From Gaiellasilicea sp038324115 (GTDB taxonomy: Bacteria; Actinomycetota; Thermoleophilia; Gaiellales; Gaiellaceae), in assembly GCA_038324115.1 (NCBI GenBank), contig JBBQHQ010000001.1:1-64000 (forward strand): 64,000 nucleotides of DNA. The letters are read 5' to 3'. Numbering within the stretch: the stretch's first letter is position 1; each line of letters starts with the position of its first letter. The position numbers and the translations under genes are program-made. Shown piece after piece: positions 18,905 to 27,815 of the stretch. The notes beneath the pieces are model-generated. The model had not been told where the DNA came from. It worked only from the letters and a program-made list of their open reading frames with translations, and did no database searches.

Positions 18905-19657
18905 CTAGACCGCGATCTCGAACTCCCGGAGCACGGCGTTCAGGCTCGTCTTCAGGTCGGTCGAGGCGCTCCGCTGGCCGACGATCAGCGCGCACGGAAG
19001 GCCGTAGGTGCCCGCGGGGTACTCCTTCTGGCGCACGCCGGGGAGCACGACCGCTCCGGGCGGGACGACGCCGCGGTGCTCGACCGGCTCAGCGCCGGTG
19101 ACGTCGATGATCGGCACGCTGGCGGAGAGGACGACGTTGGGCGCGATCACCGCGCCCGCGCCGACGCGCACACCCTCGACGACGATCGCGCGTGAGCCGA
19201 TGAAGGCGCCGTCCTCGATCACGACCGGGCTCGCCTGCGGCGGCTCGAGCACCCCGCCGATCCCGACGCCGCCCGAGAGGTGAACGTCTGCGCCGATCTG
19301 GGCGCAGGACCCGAACGTGGCCCACGTGTCGACCATCGTGCGCGGGCCGACCCAGGCGCCGATGTTCACGTAGCCCGGCATCAGGACGACGCCCTCCGAA
19401 AGGAAGGAGCCGTAGCGCGCCACCCCCGGCGGAACGACCCGGACGCCGCGCTCGGCGTAGTCGGTCTTGACCGGGATCTTGTCCAGGAACTGGAGGCCGC
19501 CGACCTGCATCGGCTCCACCTTCCGGAGCTTGAAGAACTCGAGGATCGCCAGCTTCGCCTCGACGTCGACGACCCACTCGCCGTCCCGCTGCTCCGCGAC
19601 GCGACGCTCCCCGCGGTCGAGCGCCGCCACGATCTCGATTGCCTCGTCCGGTGTCAC
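18905..19657 (-). CDS. dapD: Tetrahydrodipicolinate N-succinyltransferase DapD
   Basis: A 250-residue left-handed beta-helix acyltransferase that succinylates tetrahydrodipicolinate in lysine/DAP synthesis. Landmarks match the proteobacterial-type DapD: PGYVNIGAWVG, MVDTWATFGSCAQIG, LSGGVGIGGVLEP and VVIEDGAFIGSRA, with hexapeptide repeats throughout the centre. GTG 19657 overlaps the dapC stop by 4 bp (GTGA); longer upstream readings are Arg-rich shadow sequence. It is the last gene of the leftward dapE-dapC-dapD operon and ends at the shared terminator. Confidence 0.93.
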   Translation of the reverse strand: MTPDEAIEIVAALDRGERRVAEQRDGEWVVDVEAKLAILEFFKLRKVEPMQVGGLQFLDKIPVKTDYAERGVRVVPPGVARYGSFLSEGVVLMPGYVNIGAWVGPRTMVDTWATFGSCAQIGADVHLSGGVGIGGVLEPPQASPVVIEDGAFIGSRAIVVEGVRVGAGAVIAPNVVLSASVPIIDVTGAEPVEHRGVVPPGAVVLPGVRQKEYPAGTYGLPCALIVGQRSASTDLKTSLNAVLREFEIAV

Positions 19658-20802
19658 AGGGCCTCCTCCAGGATCGCGACGGCGGCAGCGCACTCGTCCT
19701 CCGAGGGGACGAGCGCAAGTCTGACGTAGCCCTCGCCGGCCGCGCCGAGATATGAGCCGGGGGCGACGAGGACCCCGTGCTCGAGCAGCCGGTCGGCGAA
19801 CGCCTCCGAGGTCTCGCCCGCGGGGCACTCGACCCAGACGTACATGGTCGCCTCGCTGCCGGCGACGCGGATCCCCTTGCGAGCGAAGAGCTCGAGGAAG
19901 AGCGCCCGCTTGCGGGCGTAGCGCTCGCGCGTCCGCTCGACGTGCGCCTCGTCGCCCCAGGCGGCCACGGAAGCGCGCTGGACGAACTCCTGCGGCGCGG
20001 TGCCCACAGTCGGCCGAAACAGCTTCAGCGCTGCGATCAGCGCAGGGTCACCCGCGACGAAGCCGCTGCGGTAACCGGTCATCGAGCTGCGCTTCGAGAG
20101 CGTGTTGAACACGGCTACGTTCGTCCGGTCGTCGAGCTGGAGCGCGGAGACGGGCGGCTCTTCGAACCACAGCTCTGTGTACGCCTCGTCGGAGGCGAGG
20201 ACGAAGCCGTGTTCCCGCGCGAGCGCGGAGGCGCGCTCGTAGAACTCCAGTGGGGCGCAGGCGGCGGTCGGGTTGTTCGGGTAGTTGACCCAGAGCAGCG
20301 CGAGCCGGCCCCACGTCTCCTCGTCGACGGCGTCGAGGTCGGGCAGGAAGCCGTGGTCCTCGCGGAGCGGCAGGGCGAGCGGCCGCGCGCCCGCGAAGAG
20401 GGCGCCGCGCTCGTAGACCGGATAGCCGGGCTCGGTGTAGGCGACGGTGTCCTTGCCGCGCTCAGCCGCGAGCACGACCTGCGCGAAGCTGAAGATCGCC
20501 TCCTTGCTCCCCAGCGTCGGCACGACCTCGGTGTCCGGGTCGAGGACGATCCCGAAGCGCCGCCCCGCCCAGGCCGAGATCGCCTCGCGCAGCTCGGGAA
20601 GCCCGACGGCCGCGGGGTAGCCCATCCTGTCGCGGAGACCGTCGACGAGAGCCTGCCGGATCAATGGGTCGGTCGGCTCGCGCGGGTCGCCGGTGCCGAA
20701 GTCGATCACGGTGATCCCGGCCGCCTCGACGCGACGAGCGGCCTCGCCCAGGCGTACGAACGGGTAGACGGTCTGGCGCTCGAGGACGGGGGAGAGGGGC
20801 AC
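19654..20802 (-). CDS. dapC: Succinyldiaminopimelate aminotransferase (DapC-type, PLP)
   Basis: A 382-residue class I/II aminotransferase. PLP-site features are VNYPNNPTAA, SDEAYTELWF, the Schiff-base lysine in NTLSKRSSMTGYRSG, and a final Arg in YVRLALVPS. Position between dapE and dapD, with overlapping junctions, fits the transamination step that makes N-succinyl-LL-DAP. GTG 20802 is chosen because PLSPVLERQTVYPFVRL is the usual N-terminal arm of this subfamily. Other aminotransferase specificities cannot be excluded from sequence alone. Confidence 0.9.
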   Translation of the reverse strand: MPLSPVLERQTVYPFVRLGEAARRVEAAGITVIDFGTGDPREPTDPLIRQALVDGLRDRMGYPAAVGLPELREAISAWAGRRFGIVLDPDTEVVPTLGSKEAIFSFAQVVLAAERGKDTVAYTEPGYPVYERGALFAGARPLALPLREDHGFLPDLDAVDEETWGRLALLWVNYPNNPTAACAPLEFYERASALAREHGFVLASDEAYTELWFEEPPVSALQLDDRTNVAVFNTLSKRSSMTGYRSGFVAGDPALIAALKLFRPTVGTAPQEFVQRASVAAWGDEAHVERTRERYARKRALFLELFARKGIRVAGSEATMYVWVECPAGETSEAFADRLLEHGVLVAPGSYLGAAGEGYVRLALVPSEDECAAAVAILEEAL

Positions 20803-20804
20803 GC

Positions 20805-21881
20805 TCAGACCGTACCGGTGAGGAATGCCCAGAGCGACGTGAAGCACCGCTCCAGCGCGGCGATCTCCACCTGCTCGTCGCGCCGGTGCGCGAACGCGGG
20901 GGCGCCAGGCCCGAAGTTGACCGCGTCGATCCCGCGCATCGTGAAGTCGGCGACGTTCGTCCACGCCTGCTTCGGCTCCAGCGCAAGGTCGCCGACACCC
21001 CTGAGCCGCTGGACGAGCGGCGAATCGGTCACGACCCGGGCGGGCGGCGAGTCGCCCGCGTCGACGTACTCGGCGTCGGCGGGCACCAGGCTGCGCAGGT
21101 AGGCCTCGGCGCTCTCCGGCGTCCGGTCGGGGGCGTAGCGGAAGTTCACGTGCGCCTCGGCCCGATCGGGAATGACGTTGTCCGCGATCCCGCCGGAGAT
21201 CCGGGTCAGGCTGACGACCTCGGTGAACGTGAGCCCCCCGACCTCCACGGGCCGGGGCTCAATCGCGGCGATCTCCCCGAGGCCGGCCAGCGCCCGCTCG
21301 ATCGCGTTCTCGGCGAGCCACGGGCGGGCCGAGTGGCCGCTGACGCCGTGGAAGACGAAGCGCGCGTTCAGGTTGCCAAGGCAGCCCGCCTGGATCGCAT
21401 TGGAGGTGGGCTCGAGCAGGATCGCGAGCCCGGCCTCGTGCACGAGCTGCGAGTGCTCGAAGAGGTGGGGGAGGGGGCTGTGCTCAGCCGGCAGCTCCTC
21501 CTTCCCGAAGGCGAGGAGCGCGATGTCCACCTCGGGCTCGACGGCACGCTCCTCCAGCTCGCGCGCCAGCTCGAGGAGCACTGCGAGGCCGGACTTCATG
21601 TCGGCGGCTCCGAGCCCGTGCACCGCGCCGCCCTCGATTCGGCCGGGGATGTTCGCCTGGGCGGGGACGGTGTCATAATGCCCGGCCAGGACGACGAGCG
21701 GCCTGCCCTCACGCCGGGGTCGGGCGGCGACGAACGCGTCCTCGGCCTCGTACTCGAACGCGAACGAGGCAGGGACGAGCGAACGGACGTGCGCGGCGAT
21801 CTCCGCCTCGTTCCGGCTCTCGGAGGGAATGTCCACCAGCTCAAGCGTGCGAGCGGCGAGGCGGTCGGCGAGGGGTGCCAT
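20805..21881 (-). CDS. dapE: Succinyl-diaminopimelate desuccinylase DapE
   Basis: A 358-residue M20 metallopeptidase-fold enzyme that removes succinate to give LL-DAP. Metal-site motifs are AGHYDTVPA, GLGAADMKSG, the Glu pair in AFGKEELP, LLEPTSN and the C-terminal PAFAHRRDEQVE. The dimerisation domain lies at about 175-285 (FHGVSGHSARP). ATG 21881 is first in its operon. Only 27 bp separate it from the divergent hflX start, so the two promoters must overlap with each other's coding starts. Confidence 0.93.
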   Translation of the reverse strand: MAPLADRLAARTLELVDIPSESRNEAEIAAHVRSLVPASFAFEYEAEDAFVAARPRREGRPLVVLAGHYDTVPAQANIPGRIEGGAVHGLGAADMKSGLAVLLELARELEERAVEPEVDIALLAFGKEELPAEHSPLPHLFEHSQLVHEAGLAILLEPTSNAIQAGCLGNLNARFVFHGVSGHSARPWLAENAIERALAGLGEIAAIEPRPVEVGGLTFTEVVSLTRISGGIADNVIPDRAEAHVNFRYAPDRTPESAEAYLRSLVPADAEYVDAGDSPPARVVTDSPLVQRLRGVGDLALEPKQAWTNVADFTMRGIDAVNFGPGAPAFAHRRDEQVEIAALERCFTSLWAFLTGTV

Positions 21882-21896
21882 GCGGCCGAAGCGTGG

Positions 21897-21902
21897 CACA
21901 AT
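21897..21902 (+). promoter_or_regulatory. Candidate -10 box CACAAT for leaderless hflX
   Basis: CACAAT lies 6 nt before GTG 21909 in the 27-bp gap between divergent dapE and hflX. The spacing matches the other leaderless starts of this window, but the box is a weaker match. Confidence 0.35.
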
Positions 21903-21908
21903 CGCCGG

Positions 21909-23258
21909 GTGGGGGAGGACACGACCGACAACATCACCGCGGGGCTCGAGCCCGAGCGGGGCTTCGTGCTCGCGGTGCTCGCGCGTGGCGCCGACGCCGA
22001 GGACGAGCTGGGCGAGCTTCGCGAGCTCGCGCGGACGGCGCTCGTCGAGCCCGTGGCCGAGCTCGTCCAGCAGCGCCAGCGCGCCGACGCGCGCAGCTTC
22101 GTGGGGAAGGGGAAGCTGGAGGAGCTGAAGCTGGCGTACGCGGAGGCGAAGGCCGACGTCCTGATCGTGGACGGCGAGCTCGACCCGACCCAGCAGCGGA
22201 CGCTCGAGAACGCGCTGGACGCCCGCGTCGTCGACCGGACGCAACTGATCCTCGACATCTTCGCCCAGCACGCCGTCAGCGCCGAGGGGAAGCTCCAGGT
22301 CGAGCTGGCGCAGCTCGAGTACAACCTGCCGCGGATGCGCGGGATGTGGAAGCACCTCGAGCGCCTTGGCGGTGGCACCGGGGCGGTCGGCGCCGGCGTC
22401 GGCACCCGCGGCCCCGGCGAGTCGCAGCTCGAGACCGATCGCCGGCTCGCGAACCGCCGGATCACCGTCCTCCGTCGCCGCCTGAAGGAAATCGGGAAGC
22501 AGCGCGACCTGAGACGGAAGGAGCGCCGCCGGACGCAGGTGCCGACGGTCGCCCTCGCCGGGTACACGAACGTCGGCAAGTCGACCCTCCTGAACGCGCT
22601 CACGCACGCCGAGGTCTCCGTGGACGACCGCCTCTTCGAGACGCTCGACCCGACGACCAGGGGCTTCGAGCTGGACGGCAAGCGCTACCTCGTCACGGAC
22701 ACGGTCGGGTTCATCCGGCGCCTGCCGACGCAGCTCGTCGAGGGCTTTGCATCGACGCTCGAGGAGACACTCGTCGCCGACCTGATCCTCCACGTCGTCG
22801 ACGCGTCGGCGCCCGAGGAGCGGATGCAGGAGATGATCCGCTCGGTGGACGACGTCCTGCACGAGATTGGCGCCGACAACGTGCCGACGGAGCTCGTCCT
22901 CAACAAGGTCGACCGCGTCGACCCGCTCGGCCGCCGGCGGCTCGCGAACCGGTATCCGGACTCGCTCCAGATCTCGGCGGCCCGCGGGGAGAACGTGCAG
23001 GAGCTGCGGGAGCGGCTCGCCGCGCGCTTCGCCGACCGCTTCGAGGACGTGCGCCTGCTTCTCCCGTACGAGGACGGGGGCAAGCTTGCCGAGCTGTACG
23101 CGCTCGGGGCGCCGATCGAGGAGCGGGAGGACAGCGAGGACGGCGTGCTCGTGCGGGCGCGGCTTCCCCAGCGGGAGGTACGGCGGTTCGCGGAGTACCT
23201 CGTCGCCGATTCGGTCGAGGACGCGGCGGACGGCCCGCCCGCCGCCGAGCGCCGGTGA
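21909..23258 (+). CDS. hflX: Ribosome-associated GTPase HflX
   Basis: A 449-residue HflX GTPase, which binds the 50S subunit and rescues stalled or stress-damaged ribosomes. The N-terminal HflX domain contains GKGKLEELK and DGELDPTQQRTLENAL. The glycine-rich linker GGGTGAVGAGVGTRGPGESQ and a basic coiled coil lead into the G domain: G1 GYTNVGKS (218-225), G3 DTVGFIRRLP and G4 NKVD. A C-terminal domain of about 90 residues follows. GTG 21909 fits the -10 spacing and the start of the folded domain. The stop overlaps dut (GTGA). Confidence 0.95.
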   Translation: MGEDTTDNITAGLEPERGFVLAVLARGADAEDELGELRELARTALVEPVAELVQQRQRADARSFVGKGKLEELKLAYAEAKADVLIVDGELDPTQQRTLENALDARVVDRTQLILDIFAQHAVSAEGKLQVELAQLEYNLPRMRGMWKHLERLGGGTGAVGAGVGTRGPGESQLETDRRLANRRITVLRRRLKEIGKQRDLRRKERRRTQVPTVALAGYTNVGKSTLLNALTHAEVSVDDRLFETLDPTTRGFELDGKRYLVTDTVGFIRRLPTQLVEGFASTLEETLVADLILHVVDASAPEERMQEMIRSVDDVLHEIGADNVPTELVLNKVDRVDPLGRRRLANRYPDSLQISAARGENVQELRERLAARFADRFEDVRLLLPYEDGGKLAELYALGAPIEEREDSEDGVLVRARLPQREVRRFAEYLVADSVEDAADGPPAAERR

Positions 23259-23689
23259 TCGAGCTCCCGATCACCCGGCTGCGGCCGGAGGCGACGATCC
23301 CCGAACGTGCCTACGCGGGCGACGCGGGCCTCGACCTGGCCTCGTGCGAGCAGGTCGTGCTCCGGCCGGGCGAGCGGGCGCTCGTCGGCACGGGCCTCGC
23401 GGTCGCCATCCCCGAGGGGCACGCAGGCTTCGTCCAGCCGCGCTCGGGCCTCGCGGCGAAGCACGGGATCACGATCGTCAACTCGCCCGGCCTCGTCGAC
23501 GCGGGCTACCGCGGCGAGCTGCGCGTCATCCTCCAGAACACGGACGCCCGCGTGAGCTTCACGGTCGAGCCCGGGATGCGGATCGCCCAGCTCGTGCTCG
23601 TCGAGCTACCGGCGGTGGAGCTCGTCGTCGTCGACGAGCTGCCCGAGAGCGAGCGCGGCGCCCGCGGCTTCGGATCGTCCCGCGCCTGA
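23255..23689 (+). CDS. dut: dUTP diphosphatase
   Basis: A 144-residue trimeric dUTPase that converts dUTP to dUMP and pyrophosphate, keeping uracil out of DNA. The five motifs are present: AGDAGLDLAS (1), QPRSGLAAKHG (2), NSPGLVDAGYRGE (3), RIAQLVLVEL (4) and the C-terminal SERGARGFGSS (5). GTG 23255 overlaps the hflX stop and the TGA overlaps the next gene by one base (TGATG). Length is exactly typical. Confidence 0.96.
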   Translation: MIELPITRLRPEATIPERAYAGDAGLDLASCEQVVLRPGERALVGTGLAVAIPEGHAGFVQPRSGLAAKHGITIVNSPGLVDAGYRGELRVILQNTDARVSFTVEPGMRIAQLVLVELPAVELVVVDELPESERGARGFGSSRA

Positions 23690-24141
23690 TGCGGACCGAG
23701 CCGCGGATCCGCGTCTCCGCGATGCTGCGCTGGCACGACCGGCTGCTGCTCTGCCGGCACGAGAAGCGCGGCAAGGACGTCTGGCTGCTCCCGGGCGGCG
23801 GGGTCAGGTCCGGCGAGAGTCTGCACCAGGCGCTCGGGCGCGAGCTGACCGAGGAGGTCGGGATCGACGCGCCGCCCGTCGAGGGCCCCGTCGCCCTCGT
23901 CGACTCGATCGCCCCGGTGCGGAGCCTCTCGACGAAGCACGTCGTCCACATCATCTTCGCCGGCGACCTCGACGGCTCGCTGGAGGACGTCGCCTCGACC
24001 GACGAGGCGGTCAGCGGGCATCGTCTCTTCGCTCTCGACGAGCTTGACGGGATCGTGCTCCATCCGCCGATCCAGCGCTTCCTCCAGCGCTGGCAGTCGG
24101 GCGACCCAGCCGTCTACCTCGGTGCACTGTGGATCCCGTAG
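23689..24141 (+). CDS. Nudix hydrolase
   Basis: A 150-residue Nudix-domain protein. The Nudix box runs from LLPGGGVRSGESLHQALGRE into LTEEVGI, with the GX5EX7REUXEEXGU pattern satisfied. Members hydrolyse nucleoside diphosphates linked to another moiety. Position after dut suggests nucleotide-pool cleaning, but the substrate cannot be read. It starts on the last base of dut and overlaps the following gene by 13 bp. Confidence 0.9.
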   Translation: MRTEPRIRVSAMLRWHDRLLLCRHEKRGKDVWLLPGGGVRSGESLHQALGRELTEEVGIDAPPVEGPVALVDSIAPVRSLSTKHVVHIIFAGDLDGSLEDVASTDEAVSGHRLFALDELDGIVLHPPIQRFLQRWQSGDPAVYLGALWIP

Positions 24142-25493
24142 GCGACCTCTTCCGTCTCACCGCCGACGCGGCAGCGCGCTTCCACGCCACGCTCGACGAG
24201 CGACCGGTTCGCGCCATGGCAGGCTTCGCCGAGCTCGTGGACGCCCTCGGCGGCGCGCTCCCCGAGGAGGGAGCGGACGACGCGACGGTCGTGGCCGAGC
24301 TCGTCGCGGCGGCGGAGCCGGGCGTCGTCGGGTCCCAGACGGGCCGCTACTTCGGCTTCGTGATCGGGAGTGCTCTGCCGTCGTCCGTCGCCGCCGACTG
24401 GCTCGCGACCGCGTGGGACCAGAACGGCTTCTCGGTGGTCACGTCGCCGGCTGCAGCGGCGGTCGAGCAGGTTGCCGCCAGCTGGCTCGCTGAGCTGCTC
24501 CGCCTCCCGGCCGGGATCGCGAGCGGCTTTGTCACGGGCGCACAGGGCGCGAACACGACCGCGCTCGCCGCCGCGCGACACCACGTGCTCGCCGCGGCGG
24601 GCTGGGACGTCGCGCGGGACGGCCTCAACGGGGCACCGCGTCTCCGGGTCCTCGCCGGCGCGGAGCGGCACGTGACGATCGACCGCTCCCTGCGCCTCCT
24701 CGGGCTCGGCACCGCGGCGCTCGAGCTCGTTCCGGCGGACGGCCAGGGGAGGATGAGGTCTGATGCGCTGCGAGACGCGCTCGCGGGCGGGGACGGGCCG
24801 ACGATCGTCTGCGCGCAGGCCGGCAACGTCAACACGGGCGCCTTCGACCCGCTGCCGGCGATTGCGGACGCGTGCGAGCAGGCGTCGGCGTGGCTCCACG
24901 TGGACGGGGCGTTCGGGCTCTGGGCGGCGGCGAGCCCGCGCTTCGAGTCGCTGACCGCCGGGTGCGAGCGCGCGGACTCCTGGGCGACGGACGCGCACAA
25001 GTGGCTGAACGTCCCCTACGACTCGGGCATCGTCTTCTGCCGGCACCAGCAGTCGCACGGCGAGGCGATGGCCGTCGCGGCCAGCTACCTCCAGCGGGCG
25101 GACGGGCGCAGCCCCTCCGACTGGGTGCCGGAGTCGTCGCGCCGGGCGCGGGGCTTCGCGGTCTGGGCGGCGCTGCGGGCGCTCGGCCGGCGCGGTGTCG
25201 CCGACCTCGTCGAGCGCTGCTGTGACCACGCGTCTGCGTTCGCCGAGATCCTCGGCGCGGAGGATGGGATCGAGATCCTGAACGAGGTCGTTCTGAATCA
25301 GGTGCTCGTCCGCTTCGGGGACGACGACGAGACGACCCGTGAGGTGGTTCGCCGTGTCCAGGCGGACGGGACGTGCTGGCTCGGCGCGACCGAATGGCAG
25401 GGCCGCGCCGCGATGCGGATCTCGGTCTCGAGCTTCCGCACGACCCGAGCGGACGTCGAGCGCAGCGCAGCCGCGATCCTGGCCGCGCGTTAG
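24129..25493 (+). CDS. Group II PLP-dependent decarboxylase-like protein
   Basis: A 454-residue pyridoxal-phosphate enzyme of the aromatic-L-amino-acid/glutamate decarboxylase family. Landmarks are SGFVTGAQGANTTALAAARH, CAQAGNVNTGAFDPL, WLHVDGAFGLWAA and the PLP lysine in WATDAHKWLNVPYDSG. The C-terminal small domain ends in MRISVSSFRTT, as in tyrosine/aspartate decarboxylase relatives. The substrate is unknown; the usual active-site insert of aromatic decarboxylases is not evident. GTG 24129 overlaps the Nudix gene. It converges with gatD, their stops overlapping by 3-4 bp. Confidence 0.88.
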   Translation: MDPVGDLFRLTADAAARFHATLDERPVRAMAGFAELVDALGGALPEEGADDATVVAELVAAAEPGVVGSQTGRYFGFVIGSALPSSVAADWLATAWDQNGFSVVTSPAAAAVEQVAASWLAELLRLPAGIASGFVTGAQGANTTALAAARHHVLAAAGWDVARDGLNGAPRLRVLAGAERHVTIDRSLRLLGLGTAALELVPADGQGRMRSDALRDALAGGDGPTIVCAQAGNVNTGAFDPLPAIADACEQASAWLHVDGAFGLWAAASPRFESLTAGCERADSWATDAHKWLNVPYDSGIVFCRHQQSHGEAMAVAASYLQRADGRSPSDWVPESSRRARGFAVWAALRALGRRGVADLVERCCDHASAFAEILGAEDGIEILNEVVLNQVLVRFGDDDETTREVVRRVQADGTCWLGATEWQGRAAMRISVSSFRTTRADVERSAAAILAAR

Positions 25494-26245
25494 CGCCGGC
25501 CGCCGCCGCGGGAGCGCGCCCGGGCGGATGAGACCCGGTGGGCCTCAGCCTCGAGGCGGTCCGGAAGCGGCTCGAGCGTGGGGGGCTCCCCACCGGTTGC
25601 GTGGGCGAGGGCCTGGGCGAGCAGCCAGTCGGCGAGCCACGGGTTTCGGGGAAGCAGCGGGCCGTGGAGGTACGTCCCGAGCGCCCGGCCCAGGCGGCAG
25701 CCCTCGAAGCCCGACTCGCCGTCGTTGCCGAAGCCCGCGACGACCTTGCCGAGCGGAACGGCGCCAGGATCGAGGCGCGTTCTCCCGGCGTGGTTCTCGA
25801 AGCCGGCGATCGTCCGCGGCTCGCCGGGCTCGAGCTCGCACTCGAGGAGGACGTCGCCGATCATCCGGCGCTCGCCTGCCACGGTGTCGTGCGGGAAGAG
25901 CCCGACCCCGGGCATGTCGGCGCCGTCGAGGCCCCGGTAGCCCCGGCCGAGGAGCTGGTAGCCGCCGCAGACCGCCAGCACGGCCGCGCCGCCGGCGACC
26001 GCAGTCTCGAGCGCAGACCCCTTGGCAGCCAGGTCGGGTGCGATCAGCGCCTGCTCGCGGTCCTGGCCACCGCCGATATACAGCAGGTCGTGCTCGCCGG
26101 CGCCGAGGTCGTCGCCGACGCTGACGGGCATGACCTCGAGCTCGTGCCCTCGCAGGTGGGCCCGCCGGTCGAGGACGGCGATGTTGCCGCGGTCCGCGTA
26201 GATGTTCAGGTACTCGGGATAGAGGTGCGCGACCCGGATCCTCAT
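25490..26245 (-). CDS. gatD: Lipid II isoglutaminyl synthase, glutaminase subunit GatD
   Basis: A 251-residue CobQ-like class I glutamine amidotransferase. The nucleophile lies in AVLAVCGGYQLLGRGY (about Cys93) and the histidine in GTYLHGPLLPRNP. Preceding MurT with an ATGA overlap identifies it as GatD, which supplies ammonia for amidating the D-glutamate of lipid II to isoglutamine. The C-terminus is an extended Arg/Ser-rich tail of about 30 residues, absent from compact GatD proteins. The pair is typical of Gram-positive and actinobacterial walls. Confidence 0.94.
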   Translation of the reverse strand: MRIRVAHLYPEYLNIYADRGNIAVLDRRAHLRGHELEVMPVSVGDDLGAGEHDLLYIGGGQDREQALIAPDLAAKGSALETAVAGGAAVLAVCGGYQLLGRGYRGLDGADMPGVGLFPHDTVAGERRMIGDVLLECELEPGEPRTIAGFENHAGRTRLDPGAVPLGKVVAGFGNDGESGFEGCRLGRALGTYLHGPLLPRNPWLADWLLAQALAHATGGEPPTLEPLPDRLEAEAHRVSSARARSRGGGRR

Positions 26246-27609
26246 GCCGTCTCCCAGTAGGGCCGCGTCAACCCGCGCTCGGTCACGATCCGCTGCAGGG
26301 CCAGCATGGCCGTGTAGGTGAGGAGGACGACGAGCTCGCCGCCGGCCGGCGTCAGCTCGAGACCGCGGTCGAGCGCCCGTTCGAGCTCGGGCAGCACCTC
26401 GAGCGCGGCCTCGTCGAGCCCGCCGTAGGTGCAGCGGAGCGCGAGCTCGGCGGCGCGATCGCCCGACGCGATCACCGTGTCGACGCGGGCGAGGAGCGGC
26501 TCGAAGTCGACGTCCCAGATCCAGGACACGTCCTTCCCGTCCGCGATCGCGTCGTTCAGCGCCACGAGGAGGAGGGAGGGGGCGCCGCCGTCCTCGAGTG
26601 TCCGAATGACCTCGTTCGCGCCCGCCGGGTTCTTGATCAGGAGCACCAGGATCGTCTTCTCGCCGCTCGTGATCCGCTCAAACCGCCCGAATGCTGCTCC
26701 GAAGCGGTTCAGGCCCGCCGCGATCTCCTCAAGGCTCGCGCCGAGCGCTTGGGCGAGCGCGGCCGCACCGACCGCGTTGTAGACGTTGTAGAGCCCCGGA
26801 AGGCGCAGGGAGACCCGGGTCGACCCAGTCGGCGTCTCCAGCAGAAACGACGCGCTCGAGAGCCCGTGCAGCTCGATCTCGCGGGCCACGACGTCGAGCG
26901 GCGGCCGCCGGTGCCCGCACGCGGGGCAGTGGTAATCACCGAGATGCCCCACGTAGGCCGCCGCGAACTCGTAGGGACGGCCGCAGCGGACGCAGTAGCG
27001 CGAGTCGGCGGCGTGCTGAAGCGTGGGCCGCGCATGCTGGGGGTCGTCGAGCCCGAAAACGACGGTGCCGGGGCGGTCGCGGGCGAGATCGCCGACCTGC
27101 GGGTCGTCGCCGTTCACGACGAGCACCGTCTCCTCGGGCAATTCCGCGGCCATCTCCCGCCAACCCTCCGCGACGTGCTCGAGCTCGCCGTAGCGGTCGA
27201 GCTGGTCACGGAAGAGGTTGCCGAGCAGGAGGGCGCGGGGCCGGACGCGCCGGGCGATCTCCGGCAGCGCTGCCTCGTCCGCCTCCAGGAGGCCGAGTTC
27301 GGCATCCCGCTCCGCGAGCAAGGTGGAGGCGATCCCGGAGACGAGGTTGGCGCCGGAGCGGTTCCACGCAAGCGTCGTCGCGTCGCCGAGGATCTCGGCC
27401 ACCATCGCGGTCGTCGTCGTCTTCCCATTCGTGGCCGAAACGACCGCCGCTCCCTGAGGCAGGCGGGCCGCCAGCGCGTCGATCGCACCGGGATCGAGCT
27501 TCCAGAGCAGCTTCCCGGGCAAGGTCGTCCCTCCGCCGGCCCCGGCGAGGCGGGACAGACGGGCCGCTGCGCGGGCGGCGAGCGTTTCGACGGCAAGACG
27601 GGTGCTCAT
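26242..27609 (-). CDS. murT: Lipid II isoglutaminyl synthase, Mur-ligase subunit MurT
   Basis: A 455-residue Mur-ligase-like protein. The ATP site is VVSATNGKTTTTAM at about 52-65, with LEADEAALPEIARRV following. The MurT zinc ribbon is seen as CVRCGRPY and later CPACGHR (about 205-235). A C-terminal DUF1727 domain (from about 330) contains ALNDAIADGKDVSWIWDVDFE, which binds GatD. ATG 27609 gives the usual N-terminus; upstream codons are non-conserved. It is first in the murT-gatD operon and diverges from the subtilase gene across 206 bp. Confidence 0.95.
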   Translation of the reverse strand: MSTRLAVETLAARAAARLSRLAGAGGGTTLPGKLLWKLDPGAIDALAARLPQGAAVVSATNGKTTTTAMVAEILGDATTLAWNRSGANLVSGIASTLLAERDAELGLLEADEAALPEIARRVRPRALLLGNLFRDQLDRYGELEHVAEGWREMAAELPEETVLVVNGDDPQVGDLARDRPGTVVFGLDDPQHARPTLQHAADSRYCVRCGRPYEFAAAYVGHLGDYHCPACGHRRPPLDVVAREIELHGLSSASFLLETPTGSTRVSLRLPGLYNVYNAVGAAALAQALGASLEEIAAGLNRFGAAFGRFERITSGEKTILVLLIKNPAGANEVIRTLEDGGAPSLLLVALNDAIADGKDVSWIWDVDFEPLLARVDTVIASGDRAAELALRCTYGGLDEAALEVLPELERALDRGLELTPAGGELVVLLTYTAMLALQRIVTERGLTRPYWETA

Positions 27610-27815
27610 GCGGGTTCGAGCGTAGTTGACCGCCGCGCTCTCCGGTCCCTCCCTCGATCGAGGGAACTTGGCCGGTCCTGACCCGAAAGGGGGACGTGAT
27701 CCCCCAGTTCCGCGCATAGGTTCCGCTCGGTTCCACGACTACCGGGAGTCCAGCTGTGGCGTTCGGACTCCGGCATGCAATGCGGCTCGCGTCTCGGCGC
27801 GAATAGAGGAGAACG
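27610..27815. promoter_or_regulatory. Divergent murT/subtilase intergenic region with two inverted repeats
   Basis: The 206-bp gap holds a perfect 14-bp palindrome CCCTCGATCGAGGG (27651-27664), a hairpin with arms GGGGGA/TCCCCC (27689-27705) preceded by ACCCGAAAGGG, and a ribosome site (AGAGGAG) just before ATG 27816. The left palindrome lies where the murT and subtilase promoters would sit and could be an operator. The downstream hairpins would be in the subtilase mRNA leader and may form a structured RNA; no known riboswitch class is matched with confidence. Confidence 0.4.
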